This document shows, in pieces, positions 14,509 through 22,828 of a DNA stretch of 23,012 bases; positions within the stretch are counted from its first letter, which is position 1, and the number at the start of each line of letters is the position of its first letter. The stretch spans positions 1 through 23,012 of the forward strand of contig CAZSOQ010000070.1 in NCBI GenBank assembly GCA_964608495.1, read 5' to 3'. Below the pieces are notes generated by a model, which did not search any database, was not told the origin of the DNA, and worked only from the letters and a program-made list of their open reading frames with translations. A program made the position numbers and the translations under genes. The DNA comes from JAKORR01 sp964608495 (GTDB lineage Bacteria; Armatimonadota; Zipacnadia; Zipacnadales; FEN-943).

Positions 14509-15752
14509 CACCTGGTCCCCCCGATCTGACCCGAGCCCCACAGCTCGCCAAGTCTGTAGCGCTCAAGCCACTTGGCAAGCCGGTCGGCGTCAAGCCTGCG
14601 CATTTCGCTGGCGCCGTCTGGGCCGCGCTCGCAGACGACCACGGCTTCCGGCATATCGGAGAACTGGTCCACCAATTCGGGGGAGTGAGTCGTGATGATG
14701 AGCTGTGTTCGCGTGGAGGCCTGCTTCAGAAGCCTGGCCAGGGGCGCCATGATGTCGGGGTGCAGACCTAGCTCCGGCTCCTCGATGCATAACAGGGGAG
14801 GCGGGGAAGGATGGCACAGCACCGCGAGGAGGCACAGGTAGCGCAACATGCCGTCCGACATGCGGGTCGCCGGGACGGGGTCCGTCAGTCCCTCCTCACG
14901 CATGTAGAGCTGGATACGGCCGCCGCCTACGTCGAAGTCCAGCCCCTTGCACCAAGGGAAGAACCTGGCGAACTCCCTCTCAATGTCGTCCGCCGCGGAG
15001 CGTAGCTTCAGCCTGCTCAAGACCAGTGCCAGGTTGGACGTGCTCTCCAGCAAGACGTCGGTCGGCAGATCGGCCAGCTGGGGGTCGCGTGCCGCCGTGT
15101 GGCGGCCCAGGTTCCACTCGGTGTAGAGCCTCAGGGCAGAGAATCTGTCGGCGAGGTAGGTCACCTCCGGATAGATGTCGGGGTCTTTGCGTTCACGAAG
15201 CACCGACTGACCAGGCGTCAGCGTGTCGCGTTCGAGCCGCCGCTTCGGTCGGTCCCCCTCGCTTTCCTCGGCCGCGTCCACCTGGCGGACGCCGATCACG
15301 CCCAGGCCGTCGTGGACATCGAAGTACACGAAGCTGCTATCGTACCCCGGCAGGGGACGGTCGTTCCCCAGCCACTCGCGCAGGAGGACATGGCGTTCCC
15401 GCTGGGCGCCAAGCTCGAGTTCGTACCTGAGCCACGGGGTGTCCGGCTGCTCGTGGCGCCACGGAGGCGCGGCGACCACGGCAAGGGAGCCGCGCCTACT
15501 GCCCCGGTCCCCAGCCTTGCGCAGCCACTCGATGATGCCGCCGCCGCGTCGGATGGGCTCGCCGATGTCCCGCGGCGCCGCTTGCAGAAGAGCCAGGAGC
15601 TCGAGCAGGTTCGACTTGCCGGAGCCGTTCGCCCCAATGAGGACGTTGAGCGGGCCGAGAGGCAAGTCCAGCTCCCTGAAGGAGAGCAGATTGCGCGCCC
15701 CCAGCTCTCTGATGAACACGGCGCCTTGGTCGGCGCCGGGTGCCTCGGCCAT
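14505..15752 (-). CDS. OLD/RecF-like AAA ATPase (AAA_21 type), partner of DUF4276
   Basis: A 415-residue ABC-type ATPase of the SMC/RecF/OLD group without a long coiled coil. Walker A is GANGSGKSN (Lys46), the ABC-like signature MSDGMLRYL is at 298-306, Walker B LLCIEEPELGLHP has catalytic Glu324-Glu325, and the switch histidine is His356 in TTHSPELVD. ARNLLSFRELDLPLGPLNVL is the usual opening strand pair. There is no TOPRIM domain at the C-terminus, unlike full OLD proteins; that role seems to be supplied by the DUF4276 gene, whose start overlaps this stop. ATG 15752 has GGAGG 8 bases upstream, and an extended -10 promoter lies 79 bases upstream. Comparable ATPase-plus-TOPRIM pairs act in phage defence (PARIS, split OLD), so an immune role is inferred. 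Confidence 0.93.
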   Translation of the reverse strand: MAEAPGADQGAVFIRELGARNLLSFRELDLPLGPLNVLIGANGSGKSNLLELLALLQAAPRDIGEPIRRGGGIIEWLRKAGDRGSRRGSLAVVAAPPWRHEQPDTPWLRYELELGAQRERHVLLREWLGNDRPLPGYDSSFVYFDVHDGLGVIGVRQVDAAEESEGDRPKRRLERDTLTPGQSVLRERKDPDIYPEVTYLADRFSALRLYTEWNLGRHTAARDPQLADLPTDVLLESTSNLALVLSRLKLRSAADDIEREFARFFPWCKGLDFDVGGGRIQLYMREEGLTDPVPATRMSDGMLRYLCLLAVLCHPSPPPLLCIEEPELGLHPDIMAPLARLLKQASTRTQLIITTHSPELVDQFSDMPEAVVVCERGPDGASEMRRLDADRLAKWLERYRLGELWGSGQIGGTRW

Positions 15753-15809
15753 GACGGTTGCCTCCGGTGTTCCTTCCCAGGGCTGACCCCAAGGCCCACA
15801 CCCAAGAGC

Positions 15810-15828
15810 AGGCCCGGTGCCTGGGCCT
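15810..15828. repeat. Inverted repeat between the hydrolase stop and the ATPase start
   Basis: AGGCCC (15810-15815) and GGGCCT (15823-15828) form a perfect 6-base-pair stem with a 7-base loop. It lies 47 bases past the hydrolase stop and just downstream of the cassette's predicted -10, covering the likely transcription start. It may be the hydrolase terminator, an operator for a repressor of the cassette, or chance. Confidence 0.3.
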
Positions 15829-15830
15829 CG

Positions 15831-15839
15831 ATTCTACCA
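15831..15839 (-). promoter_or_regulatory. Extended -10 promoter for the ATPase-DUF4276 cassette
   Basis: The minus strand reads TGGTAGAAT: a TG-n extension (15837-15839) joined to TAGAAT (15831-15836), a 5/6 match to TATAAT. No convincing -35 lies at the proper distance, as is common for extended -10 promoters. The leader would be about 72 bases. This makes the cassette its own transcription unit, separate from the hydrolase operon. Confidence 0.45.
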
Positions 15840-15874
15840 GATTCCCGCCGGCCTGCCGCGCCCCGGGCGATGCA

Positions 15875-18800
15875 CTACTTCGTGAGCTCCTCGATCGCCT
15901 CGGCGACTTTGTGGCGGTGGGCGAGGATCGATAGCGGACCGGGCGAGAACTGCGTCGCATCCTGGCCCAGGATCTCCTCCGGCACCTCCAGCAACGCCGC
16001 CGCCCTCTTCGCCGCCGGGCTGTTCGGCTGCTTGCTGATCGCCTCGCGCAGCATCCACAGGTACTCGTAGTCGTCTATCCCGTCGCGCAACAGCTCCCAG
16101 CGATAGCAGTCCACCGGGCCCTCGACGTACTTGGTCTCCCGGTCCTGGTATCCCTTGCGGTTCGGCGGGTACATGAACCTGCCATCGCCGTTGCCCCAGT
16201 ACCCCACCGCGCCCGGCTTCGACTCGGAGGTGTAGCTCATCGGGTCTTCCCACGGGTCCTGATACTCGCTGCCGAACAGGCCGCCGCAGGTCCACCAGTT
16301 GGTGGTCCAGATGAGGCAGCCCTCGACGTTCCACTTCCACGTGGCCCACAGCCAGGCGCGCATGTCGGTGTGCGGATGGTCAATGAACAGCCCCAGCCAG
16401 GGCGCCTTGGGCCCGCAGCACACGTACCACCAGACGCGGTCGCCCTGCTTCTGCCGCTCGTGCAGGGGCTCCGGGCTGTAGTTAGACAACACCGGGCACC
16501 ACAGGTCCACGGCGCCGAGCAGAGGCTCCTCGGGCTGCTCGGTCAACATGCGCGTCAGCTTCGGCGCCAGGCGCTTGAGGAGGCTCATGCGCTCGACCAC
16601 GAATTCATAGTCCTCCTCGCCCGGCTCGTCGTACCAGTAGATATAGGCCTTCTGCAGCCAGCCCTTCTCCTCCAGGTGGTTCTGGAGCTGCATCAGGTAG
16701 TCGCGCATGACGCTCTCGTAGCCCGGCGCGCCGAACTGGAAGGGACCCAGGCTGCCCGGGGAGTAGTCCGGGTACCGTCCGCCCCCGAGGCCCATCACGG
16801 GTAGGCGGAAGCTTGTGAACCTGTAGTCGTCCAGGTACTTCTCTGCCTGCCGGTCCCACTCTGTCCAGTCTAGGGTCACCTTCACATCGGAGGGCGTCTT
16901 CTCGAAGCCCGGGTCGGCCAGCAGGTTGGGCCCCTCGGGCTCGAGGCCTAGGTACAAGTCGTCGTACCAGGTCGTCCCGGTGGTCTCGCCCGGCTCTCCC
17001 CAGCGCGTCGGGCGCAGGGTCACGCTCAGAGCCCGGGCGTCGGCATGGAAGGTCGTCGGTTCCAGAATCCGCTCATGGCGCTTCCACTCGGTCGTACCCT
17101 GCCACACCAGATCAAGGTTGTTGCCGGAGATCCATCTGCCTGTCGCGTCGTTTTGCCCCAGCGTGACCATGAACTCCTGCCCGTCCGTGGCGGTCCTGGC
17201 CCAGAACCGGAGGACGTAGGGCTTGCCGCGTTCAAGCTCGATGGTGCCGTTCATGCTGGCGGCAGGATTGGCCGTGGGCGAGTTGTCAACGATCTTGAGC
17301 GACTGCCTGCCCTCGTGGGCCGTGGTGTCGTCGTATTCGCCACCGCCCCAGTCGTAGCCGCTCACGCTGACGGCGAAGCTCTTGGTCCAGAAGGAGTAGG
17401 GAGCGATGTGATGGTCGCGCCAGTCCTGCATGTACAGGTCCCAGACTTGCTCGCGGGCAGCGGCGTCGTTGGGGCCGTTCAGGTTGTGGTAGCGCCAGAT
17501 CTCGCCCTGGCTCAGCCCCAGCGCGGTCTGGACGTGCACCTGCTCGGGGATCGCGAAGGAGAACACGCGGACCCGCAGCGGCACCTGGGCCTTCCAGCCG
17601 CCGGCCGCCGTCAGGGACACGGTGCCGGTGTAGGTGCCGGGTCGCGCGTCGCGCGGGGCGTGGACCGTGAGCCACAGGGGCAGGTTGCGGCCGGCGACCG
17701 CGTCCACGGGCCCCTTGACGACCGGCAGGGGGTCGGGCCACCAGCCCTCGGCGCCGAGCTTGTCCGTCGGGCGCTTGACGTAGACGTACTCGACCTGCCT
17801 GACCGACACGGCCGAGGCGGGCAGGGCACCGCCTTCGCCCTTGAGCTCGCCGACCGACACCCGTAGGCCCGTGAGGTCGCGCCTGGGCCGGACCACAAGC
17901 TGCACCGGCTCGAACTCGCCCCTGGCGGCCTCGACGTCCAGCTCCGGCCTGGGGGTCTCGGGCGCCACGCGCTCGCGGCCGACCTTCCACGCGCCCTCGC
18001 ACCACCACAACTGGGCGCTGTCGTCGGCCGAGATCAGGTACCCGTAGCTGGCGTCCTGGATGTGAGGCACCGTCACCTCGCCGGCGTTCGCGGCGAAGGC
18101 CACCGTGTCGCCGACCATCACCCGCAGCGCCAGGGCGTAGGTTCCCACGGTGGTCGTGTGCCACGGTATCTCGATCTGCCGCGACTCGCCCGCCGGCACG
18201 GAGCCGTCGGCGGTGAACCGTAGGGGCTCACCCTCCTGCTCCGGCACCAGCGCCAGCTCCGCGCGCACCGCCGCCGCAGCGTCCCCCTTGTTGGTGATGC
18301 CCAGGCGGGCAGGCACGTCTCCCGTGCCTGAGCCGATCTCTCGCACGGCCACCGCCAGCGTGGGCGTCTCCTGCTCGACGGTCACATAGGTCGTCGAGCC
18401 CTCTTCCGTGCCCAGGTCCCTGTCGAGCAGGGCCGAGAAGGAGTAGGCGTTGACCTGGAAGGAGCCGGGCGCCGAGTCCTCGCGCCTGGCCTCCTGCTCG
18501 CCGGGCGAGCGAAGCCGCACGAGCAGGGCGTCCGCCGGCAGCAGGGCCTCGGGCACGGGGAACTCGGCCGCCGTCACCTCGTTGATGGTGCCTAGCTGCT
18601 GCCAGTCCCGGCCGTCGCTGCTGGCCTCGACGACGCAGGTGCCCGCGGTGTGGTAGTTGACGGCCAGGGCCACCGTGGCCTGGGTGAACTTCGCGCCGGG
18701 GACCGTGTGCCGGTAGGTCACGTGGGTGCCGGGGCCGAAGCCCCAGCGATTGGAGTTGTAGCCGGCGTCGAAGTCAGCCAGGGGCCGGCAGTAGTTGTTC

Positions 18801-19390
18801 GCGTAGCCGGAGAACTGGTGCGAGAAGGCGTAGGAGCGTCCGTCAATCCGTTCGCCCTCGCCGAGCTCGAGGTCGCCAAAACGGCCGTGCACGGCAAGCG
18901 TCGGCAGCAGCGCCACGTCGTCGAAGAACGCCCGCCCGTCCATGGCCCAGACCCCGACGCGCGCATAGGCACCCGCGGGCACCTGCGGCGGCGTCACGAA
19001 GACGAACCGGACGGGCTGCCATTGCGGGCTGTAGCTGTGGTCGTCATTCGCGAAGCTCGGGCCCGACACCACACAGCCCTTCGTCGCTCCCTCCGCCGCC
19101 CGGCGCCAGTAGCTGAACTGGTAGAGCTGATCGGGCTTCCAGTCCACGTCCTCGCAAGCCCAGTAGACGGATCCCTTGCCGTCGCCGTCAACCGCGAGGC
19201 AACGGTCGCCCGAGTGGGCGCCGCCGCTGACCCATTCCCCCGCGCCCGACCTCTGCCAGCCCTCGGGGCTGTCACCCGCGCCCTGCTCGAAGGAGCCGTT
19301 GGGGATCAGCCCGCTCGGTCCGTCGGCCCCAGCCACAGCGAGTCCCACGACCAACGCCAGGAACATACACAGAGCCCTGCTGTTTGACAT
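15875..19390 (-). CDS. Large secreted GH123/DUF4091-type glycoside hydrolase with carbohydrate-binding modules
   Basis: A 1171-residue exported protein. The signal peptide ALCMFLALVVGLAVAGA ends near residue 23. Domains in order: a CBM-like jelly roll (about 28-170, opening IPNGSFEQG), a discoidin-like region (about 175-320, with YANNYCRPLADF), Ig-like strands, the DUF4091 N-terminal sandwich (about 477-610, with GEFEPVQLVVRP), then a TIM barrel from about 615. A second jelly roll (about 675-830, with HEGRQSLKIV) interrupts the barrel. The expected catalytic pair Asp921-Glu922 lies in IYWYDEPGEEDYEF, and the C-terminal signature WELLRDGIDDYEYL starts at Trp1098. Characterised GH123 enzymes remove beta-GalNAc by substrate-assisted catalysis, but DUF4091 relatives are diverse and the substrate is unknown. 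I start at ATG 19390, where the signal peptide begins; the frame runs 22 codons further into the upstream gene. It follows the glycosyltransferase gene by 5 bases. Confidence 0.87.
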   Translation of the reverse strand: MSNSRALCMFLALVVGLAVAGADGPSGLIPNGSFEQGAGDSPEGWQRSGAGEWVSGGAHSGDRCLAVDGDGKGSVYWACEDVDWKPDQLYQFSYWRRAAEGATKGCVVSGPSFANDDHSYSPQWQPVRFVFVTPPQVPAGAYARVGVWAMDGRAFFDDVALLPTLAVHGRFGDLELGEGERIDGRSYAFSHQFSGYANNYCRPLADFDAGYNSNRWGFGPGTHVTYRHTVPGAKFTQATVALAVNYHTAGTCVVEASSDGRDWQQLGTINEVTAAEFPVPEALLPADALLVRLRSPGEQEARREDSAPGSFQVNAYSFSALLDRDLGTEEGSTTYVTVEQETPTLAVAVREIGSGTGDVPARLGITNKGDAAAAVRAELALVPEQEGEPLRFTADGSVPAGESRQIEIPWHTTTVGTYALALRVMVGDTVAFAANAGEVTVPHIQDASYGYLISADDSAQLWWCEGAWKVGRERVAPETPRPELDVEAARGEFEPVQLVVRPRRDLTGLRVSVGELKGEGGALPASAVSVRQVEYVYVKRPTDKLGAEGWWPDPLPVVKGPVDAVAGRNLPLWLTVHAPRDARPGTYTGTVSLTAAGGWKAQVPLRVRVFSFAIPEQVHVQTALGLSQGEIWRYHNLNGPNDAAAREQVWDLYMQDWRDHHIAPYSFWTKSFAVSVSGYDWGGGEYDDTTAHEGRQSLKIVDNSPTANPAASMNGTIELERGKPYVLRFWARTATDGQEFMVTLGQNDATGRWISGNNLDLVWQGTTEWKRHERILEPTTFHADARALSVTLRPTRWGEPGETTGTTWYDDLYLGLEPEGPNLLADPGFEKTPSDVKVTLDWTEWDRQAEKYLDDYRFTSFRLPVMGLGGGRYPDYSPGSLGPFQFGAPGYESVMRDYLMQLQNHLEEKGWLQKAYIYWYDEPGEEDYEFVVERMSLLKRLAPKLTRMLTEQPEEPLLGAVDLWCPVLSNYSPEPLHERQKQGDRVWWYVCCGPKAPWLGLFIDHPHTDMRAWLWATWKWNVEGCLIWTTNWWTCGGLFGSEYQDPWEDPMSYTSESKPGAVGYWGNGDGRFMYPPNRKGYQDRETKYVEGPVDCYRWELLRDGIDDYEYLWMLREAISKQPNSPAAKRAAALLEVPEEILGQDATQFSPGPLSILAHRHKVAEAIEELTK

Positions 19391-19395
19391 ATGCC

Positions 19396-21270
19396 TCACC
19401 TGTCTCTCCTGTTCGCACTGCCGCCTCCGCTTCCTCCAGGCGGCTCGTAGGGGCACAGCACGTAGGTCTCATCGCTGCGGTCGCAGTACACCAGGTATGT
19501 GGGCAGCCCGGGCCACCAGCGCAGCGCGTCTCGGTTGCGCTCGCCCAGGTCGAGCAGGAACACAAGCCGCTGCTCGGTCGGCCAGGGCGTGTTGCAGATC
19601 ATGCCGCTGCGGAAGGACAGCTCGCGGGGCTCGCGTTGCATGCCCGAGAGAGTGTTGGCGAGGCGCTCGCAGGCGGCGCTGTTGTACCACCGCAAGTCGC
19701 GTGGGGGCGAGGACGCGAGGGGCCTGCCAAGCCGCCCCGCGACCGAGGGCGGCCCCTCGGTGGTGCCCTCGTGGATGAAGACAAGGCCCGCGGACACGCC
19801 GGCCCGGTCTGCCAGCCGGCCCACGCCCGCGCTGACCTTCCAGAAGTCCTGCCTGTACTCCCACGCCCACGCGGGCGCCCGGAAGGCCCAGGCCAGGACG
19901 CAGAACAGCACGGCGACCGCGGCCAAGCGTGTCGGATGCGGCACCGGGCGGGCCCGGGAGCCCGCTTCGCGGCCAGGCACCAGCAGGCGCGCCAGGAGGA
20001 GGGCCATGCCCGGTAAGGTGGGCCAGAAATACCGTGCTCCCAGGCACAGGCCGGGGTGGTAGTAGAACAGGAAGACGGCTGCAAACAGCCCATACAGCCC
20101 CAGGAAGAACCAGTCGCGAGGGGTGGGGCGACCCACAATCCAGCCGAAGGTGGCGAGGACGAGGAACAGGTTCACAGGCCAGCCCCAGAACATGTCCACG
20201 TAGGCGGCCAGATTGCGGAAGGCGCTCCAGGCGAGCATGGGCAGCGTGTTGAGGCCGCCGAAGGCATTGCGGCCAAGCCCGAAGAAGACGCCCGTGGGCA
20301 TGGCGGCCCGGTGGCCCGGCAGCAGAGGGTCGCCGTTGGTGGCCCAGTTCCACAGCAGGTAGACGGAGGCGATCAGGCCGAAGGAGGCGAGGAGTAGGGC
20401 CGCTTGGCCCAGGGCCCGCGGCCGCCGCCAGAAGAGGCAGGCTGTCGCCGCCAGGGCGAGCAGCCCGCCGTCGAGGGGCCTGATGAGGCTGCAGGTGCCG
20501 AAGCACGCGCCGCTCAGAGCGCCCAGCCACGGCCGATTGCGCCGCTTCGCCCCGAAGAGCGCCGCCATTCCCGCCGCCGCCAGCGCAAGAACGGCCGTGT
20601 GGGACATAAGCGACCCGGCCATGAAGGCCAGGCCGGGCGCGAAGGCCAGCAGGACGGCCGCCGCGCGGCCCGTCTCGCGGTCGTAGGCCTCGCGCCCCAG
20701 GGCGTAGACGGCCAGGACGGCCAGGGCGGCCAGGAGCGGGTTGACCAGCCGCAGGAGGCCGACCCGTGCGCCCAGGGAGAGCAGAAGTGCGTTGCCGGGC
20801 GGGAAGAGACTGTACCAGCGGCCCCCCCGCACGACGAGGAAGCTCTGGCCGGGATCGAAGAACTCGACCCCTGGGGAAACGGGGGCGGTCAGATGGCCAC
20901 GGGCGAAGATCCGGGCCTGCAGATCGTAGGACAGCTCGTCCTGGACATGGGGGACGTGGTCGAACACGAGCCAGGATGCGAGGGCCGCGGCGCCGGCCGC
21001 GAAGACCGCCGCCCCGGCGAGGAGCAGGACGGAGGACGACCGGCGCGCGAGGTCGGGCCGGCCGGCCCCAGAGCTTCCCCGCCGCCACAGGACCCAGGCG
21101 AGCAAGAGCGGGACGAGCACATAGGCGAGCCGCGTGGCGATGGAGCCGCCGACGCGCCAGACGCGGAAGACGTCGTTGTAGGCGAAGGCGGCCAGGCCCG
21201 GCAGGCCCAGGCCAGCGGCCCAGATCAGCGTGCCAGCGCTCCGAGCGCGAGGGTCAGTGGCTGACGACAT
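19396..21270 (-). CDS. GT-C-fold membrane glycosyltransferase-like protein (ArnT/PMT type)
   Basis: A 624-residue polytopic membrane protein with about eleven hydrophobic segments and a soluble C-terminal part from about residue 450. The first large loop carries HVPHVQDELSYDLQARIF, where the acidic QDE is placed like the catalytic Asp/Glu of polyprenyl-phosphate-dependent GT-C enzymes such as ArnT and PMT. WYSLFPPGNALLL resembles the second-loop PPG motif of that group. Such proteins move sugars from a lipid-phosphate donor to outer-surface acceptors. Donor and acceptor cannot be inferred. ATG at 21270 overlaps the upstream glycosyltransferase gene by 17 bases; the hydrolase start follows 5 bases after the stop. 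The three are therefore probably one operon. Confidence 0.75.
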   Translation of the reverse strand: MSSATDPRARSAGTLIWAAGLGLPGLAAFAYNDVFRVWRVGGSIATRLAYVLVPLLLAWVLWRRGSSGAGRPDLARRSSSVLLLAGAAVFAAGAAALASWLVFDHVPHVQDELSYDLQARIFARGHLTAPVSPGVEFFDPGQSFLVVRGGRWYSLFPPGNALLLSLGARVGLLRLVNPLLAALAVLAVYALGREAYDRETGRAAAVLLAFAPGLAFMAGSLMSHTAVLALAAAGMAALFGAKRRNRPWLGALSGACFGTCSLIRPLDGGLLALAATACLFWRRPRALGQAALLLASFGLIASVYLLWNWATNGDPLLPGHRAAMPTGVFFGLGRNAFGGLNTLPMLAWSAFRNLAAYVDMFWGWPVNLFLVLATFGWIVGRPTPRDWFFLGLYGLFAAVFLFYYHPGLCLGARYFWPTLPGMALLLARLLVPGREAGSRARPVPHPTRLAAVAVLFCVLAWAFRAPAWAWEYRQDFWKVSAGVGRLADRAGVSAGLVFIHEGTTEGPPSVAGRLGRPLASSPPRDLRWYNSAACERLANTLSGMQREPRELSFRSGMICNTPWPTEQRLVFLLDLGERNRDALRWWPGLPTYLVYCDRSDETYVLCPYEPPGGSGGGSANRRDR

Positions 21271-22687
21271 GCTCGTGCCGAGGTCCCCCCTTGCGCGGCA
21301 GCAGCCAGAACCAGGCGGCCCACGCCGTCGCGAGCAGGACGAAGCCGAGGAAGAGGAAGCGTGGGGTCCGCAGGAGAGCCAGTGTCAGAGCCATCGGTGA
21401 GCCTCGGCCGAGGGCAAGGGCTGCCCGTAGGGCATCGCCGTAGCCTGAGCCAGGCAGGGCGGCGAGGAAGGCTCTTGCCGCCGAGTAGACCCCCAGGAGC
21501 CCCGCGACGGTCTTCCATCGGCGGGTGATCCAGGACCACGCCAGCCCCAGACCGGCCATCAGCAAGGGAAGCAGGTGCACGATATGCCGGTAATCGCGAG
21601 TGCCCCACCCATCAGCGAACAGACCCCGATGCTTGGCTAGGATGAGGAGCCAGGCCAGAGCGCCAAGAGCGATCGGGGCCCCGTAGGACCTGGTCGGGCG
21701 TCGCGCAAGCCACCCCACCAGGGCGAAGAGGACCAGGGGCGAATGGCTGAGCAGGCCCGTGTAGCCCTCAGTGCCGAAGACCAAGAGGAGGATACCTCGC
21801 ACGCACGGGCCGGATAAAGTCTCGGCAACGCTGTGGGCCCAGGGAAAGGCCACGTGGTAGGCAAGCCCGGTGCGCCACGGCGCGCCGAAGCACGCCCAGT
21901 TGTAGGCGCCGAGCAGCACAGGGCCCACGGTCCACGCCAGCAAGACGGGCATCCAGTGCCCGGCGGCGAAGCCTTCGCTGGGGTGCGCCCGCCGCCAAGC
22001 CGCCAGCGAGGGCCAGACCAGGAAGGGCCATATCACGACAGCGCTGCTGGAGAAGCACACTGAGAGGCCGGCCAGCAGTCCACCCACGACGGCATCCAGG
22101 GGTGCGCCTTCCCCTCGGGCCGAGCTCCACAACAACCAGGCAGCGCCCGCCAGGACTGCTCCCGTGGGAACGTGGGCGAACAGACGCGTGGAGTAGACGA
22201 GATGAAGGGTGCACAGACCGAGAGCGATGACCGACACTGCCGCGTCCCTATCGCCTCCGCCCAGGAGACGGACCAGCGCCGCGGTTGCCAGAAGGCTTGC
22301 CACCCCAAAGGCAACAGCGAGTAGGGTGGCGGCCATCTCGGCCGCCCAGCTCCGGGGAAGGCCAAGCAGCGCCGCCAAGGGTTCGGCCGCTGCCACCACG
22401 ACGCTCGCCGCGGCCGCAGTTCCCGGCGACCGGTCGCTGTAGTAGTGGCCGTTCCTGGCCGCGCCATCCACACCGAGTGTGTAGTGCCAGTAGCTGTCTA
22501 TCCGCAACCGGCCTTCCTCGGCTATCGCTCGCGCCAGCGCGATGGTGCTTCCGTCGTTGGTCGTCCTGTACCCGCGCGTGAAGGCGAGAGTCCACAACAG
22601 GACGACTGCGGCGGCCACGAGCACCTTGGCGTTACGCACCATGAGGCCCGAGCTCGGTTGGGCGTCCCGCGAGGCGTCCCTGTGCAT
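21254..22687 (-). CDS. GT-C-fold membrane glycosyltransferase-like protein (PMT_2-type)
   Basis: A 477-residue polytopic membrane protein with about eleven to twelve hydrophobic segments. After the first helix comes RTTNDGSTIALARAIAEEG, with an Asp in the position of the GT-C catalytic acid, and then HYYSDRSPGTAAAA, which matches the YSDKPPG motif of polyprenyl-phosphate glycosyltransferases. FADGWGTRDYRHIVHLLPLL in a late loop and the following LPLLMAGLGLAWSW are also typical of the group. The acceptor is unknown. ATG at 22687 has GGGAGG about 11 bases upstream, rather distant. It is the first gene of the leftward operon with a second GT-C gene and the large hydrolase, and is divergent from a lipoprotein gene. 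Sequence similarity to the next gene is limited to the general fold. Confidence 0.75.
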   Translation of the reverse strand: MHRDASRDAQPSSGLMVRNAKVLVAAAVVLLWTLAFTRGYRTTNDGSTIALARAIAEEGRLRIDSYWHYTLGVDGAARNGHYYSDRSPGTAAAASVVVAAAEPLAALLGLPRSWAAEMAATLLAVAFGVASLLATAALVRLLGGGDRDAAVSVIALGLCTLHLVYSTRLFAHVPTGAVLAGAAWLLWSSARGEGAPLDAVVGGLLAGLSVCFSSSAVVIWPFLVWPSLAAWRRAHPSEGFAAGHWMPVLLAWTVGPVLLGAYNWACFGAPWRTGLAYHVAFPWAHSVAETLSGPCVRGILLLVFGTEGYTGLLSHSPLVLFALVGWLARRPTRSYGAPIALGALAWLLILAKHRGLFADGWGTRDYRHIVHLLPLLMAGLGLAWSWITRRWKTVAGLLGVYSAARAFLAALPGSGYGDALRAALALGRGSPMALTLALLRTPRFLFLGFVLLATAWAAWFWLLPRKGGPRHEHVVSH

Positions 22688-22722
22688 CTACTTGGCTGCC
22701 TCCCAACCTCCCTGGGGGACTC

Positions 22723-22731
22723 ATGGTAGCA
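22723..22731 (-). promoter_or_regulatory. Candidate extended -10 promoter for the glycosyltransferase-hydrolase operon
   Basis: The minus strand reads TGCTACCAT: TG-n (22729-22731) joined to TACCAT (22723-22728), a 4/6 match to TATAAT. The leader would be about 28 bases and includes the purine-rich ribosome site. No clear -35 is visible. The call is tentative. Confidence 0.3.
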
Positions 22732-22783
22732 CACGCGCGGGACCGTTCCCAGGTCGCATCCCGACGCCGCCCTGGGCCGGCTA

Positions 22784-22810
22784 TTGCCTTGCGCGATTCT
22801 CATATAGAAT
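22784..22810 (+). promoter_or_regulatory. Candidate sigma70-like promoter for the lipoprotein gene
   Basis: TTGCCT (22784-22789) and TAGAAT (22805-22810) are 15 bases apart, with an overlapping TATAGA at 22803-22808. The AT-rich island stands out in this GC-rich DNA. The -10 is close to the ribosome site at 22817, so the message would begin just before it, with a very short leader. Confidence 0.35.
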
Positions 22811-22816
22811 GTGCTC

Positions 22817-22824
22817 GGAGGTGA
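22817..22824 (+). promoter_or_regulatory. Near-perfect Shine-Dalgarno of the lipoprotein gene
   Basis: GGAGGTGA, complementary to the 16S rRNA end over eight bases, with its GGAGG core ending 7 bases before ATG at 22829. It is the strongest ribosome site in the window and supports the edge-truncated frame as a real gene. Confidence 0.7.
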
Positions 22825-22828
22825 CCCG

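Noticed and set aside
14505..15752. ATPase as RecF or an SMC-like repair protein
   Set aside because: There is no long coiled coil and no dnaA/dnaN/gyrB context, and the partner is DUF4276. A defence-type ATPase fits better.
19469..21088. A 539-codon minus-strand frame inside the GT-C gene
   Set aside because: It is an Arg/Pro/Gly-rich shifted reading of the real gene, whose own frame has clean membrane helices.
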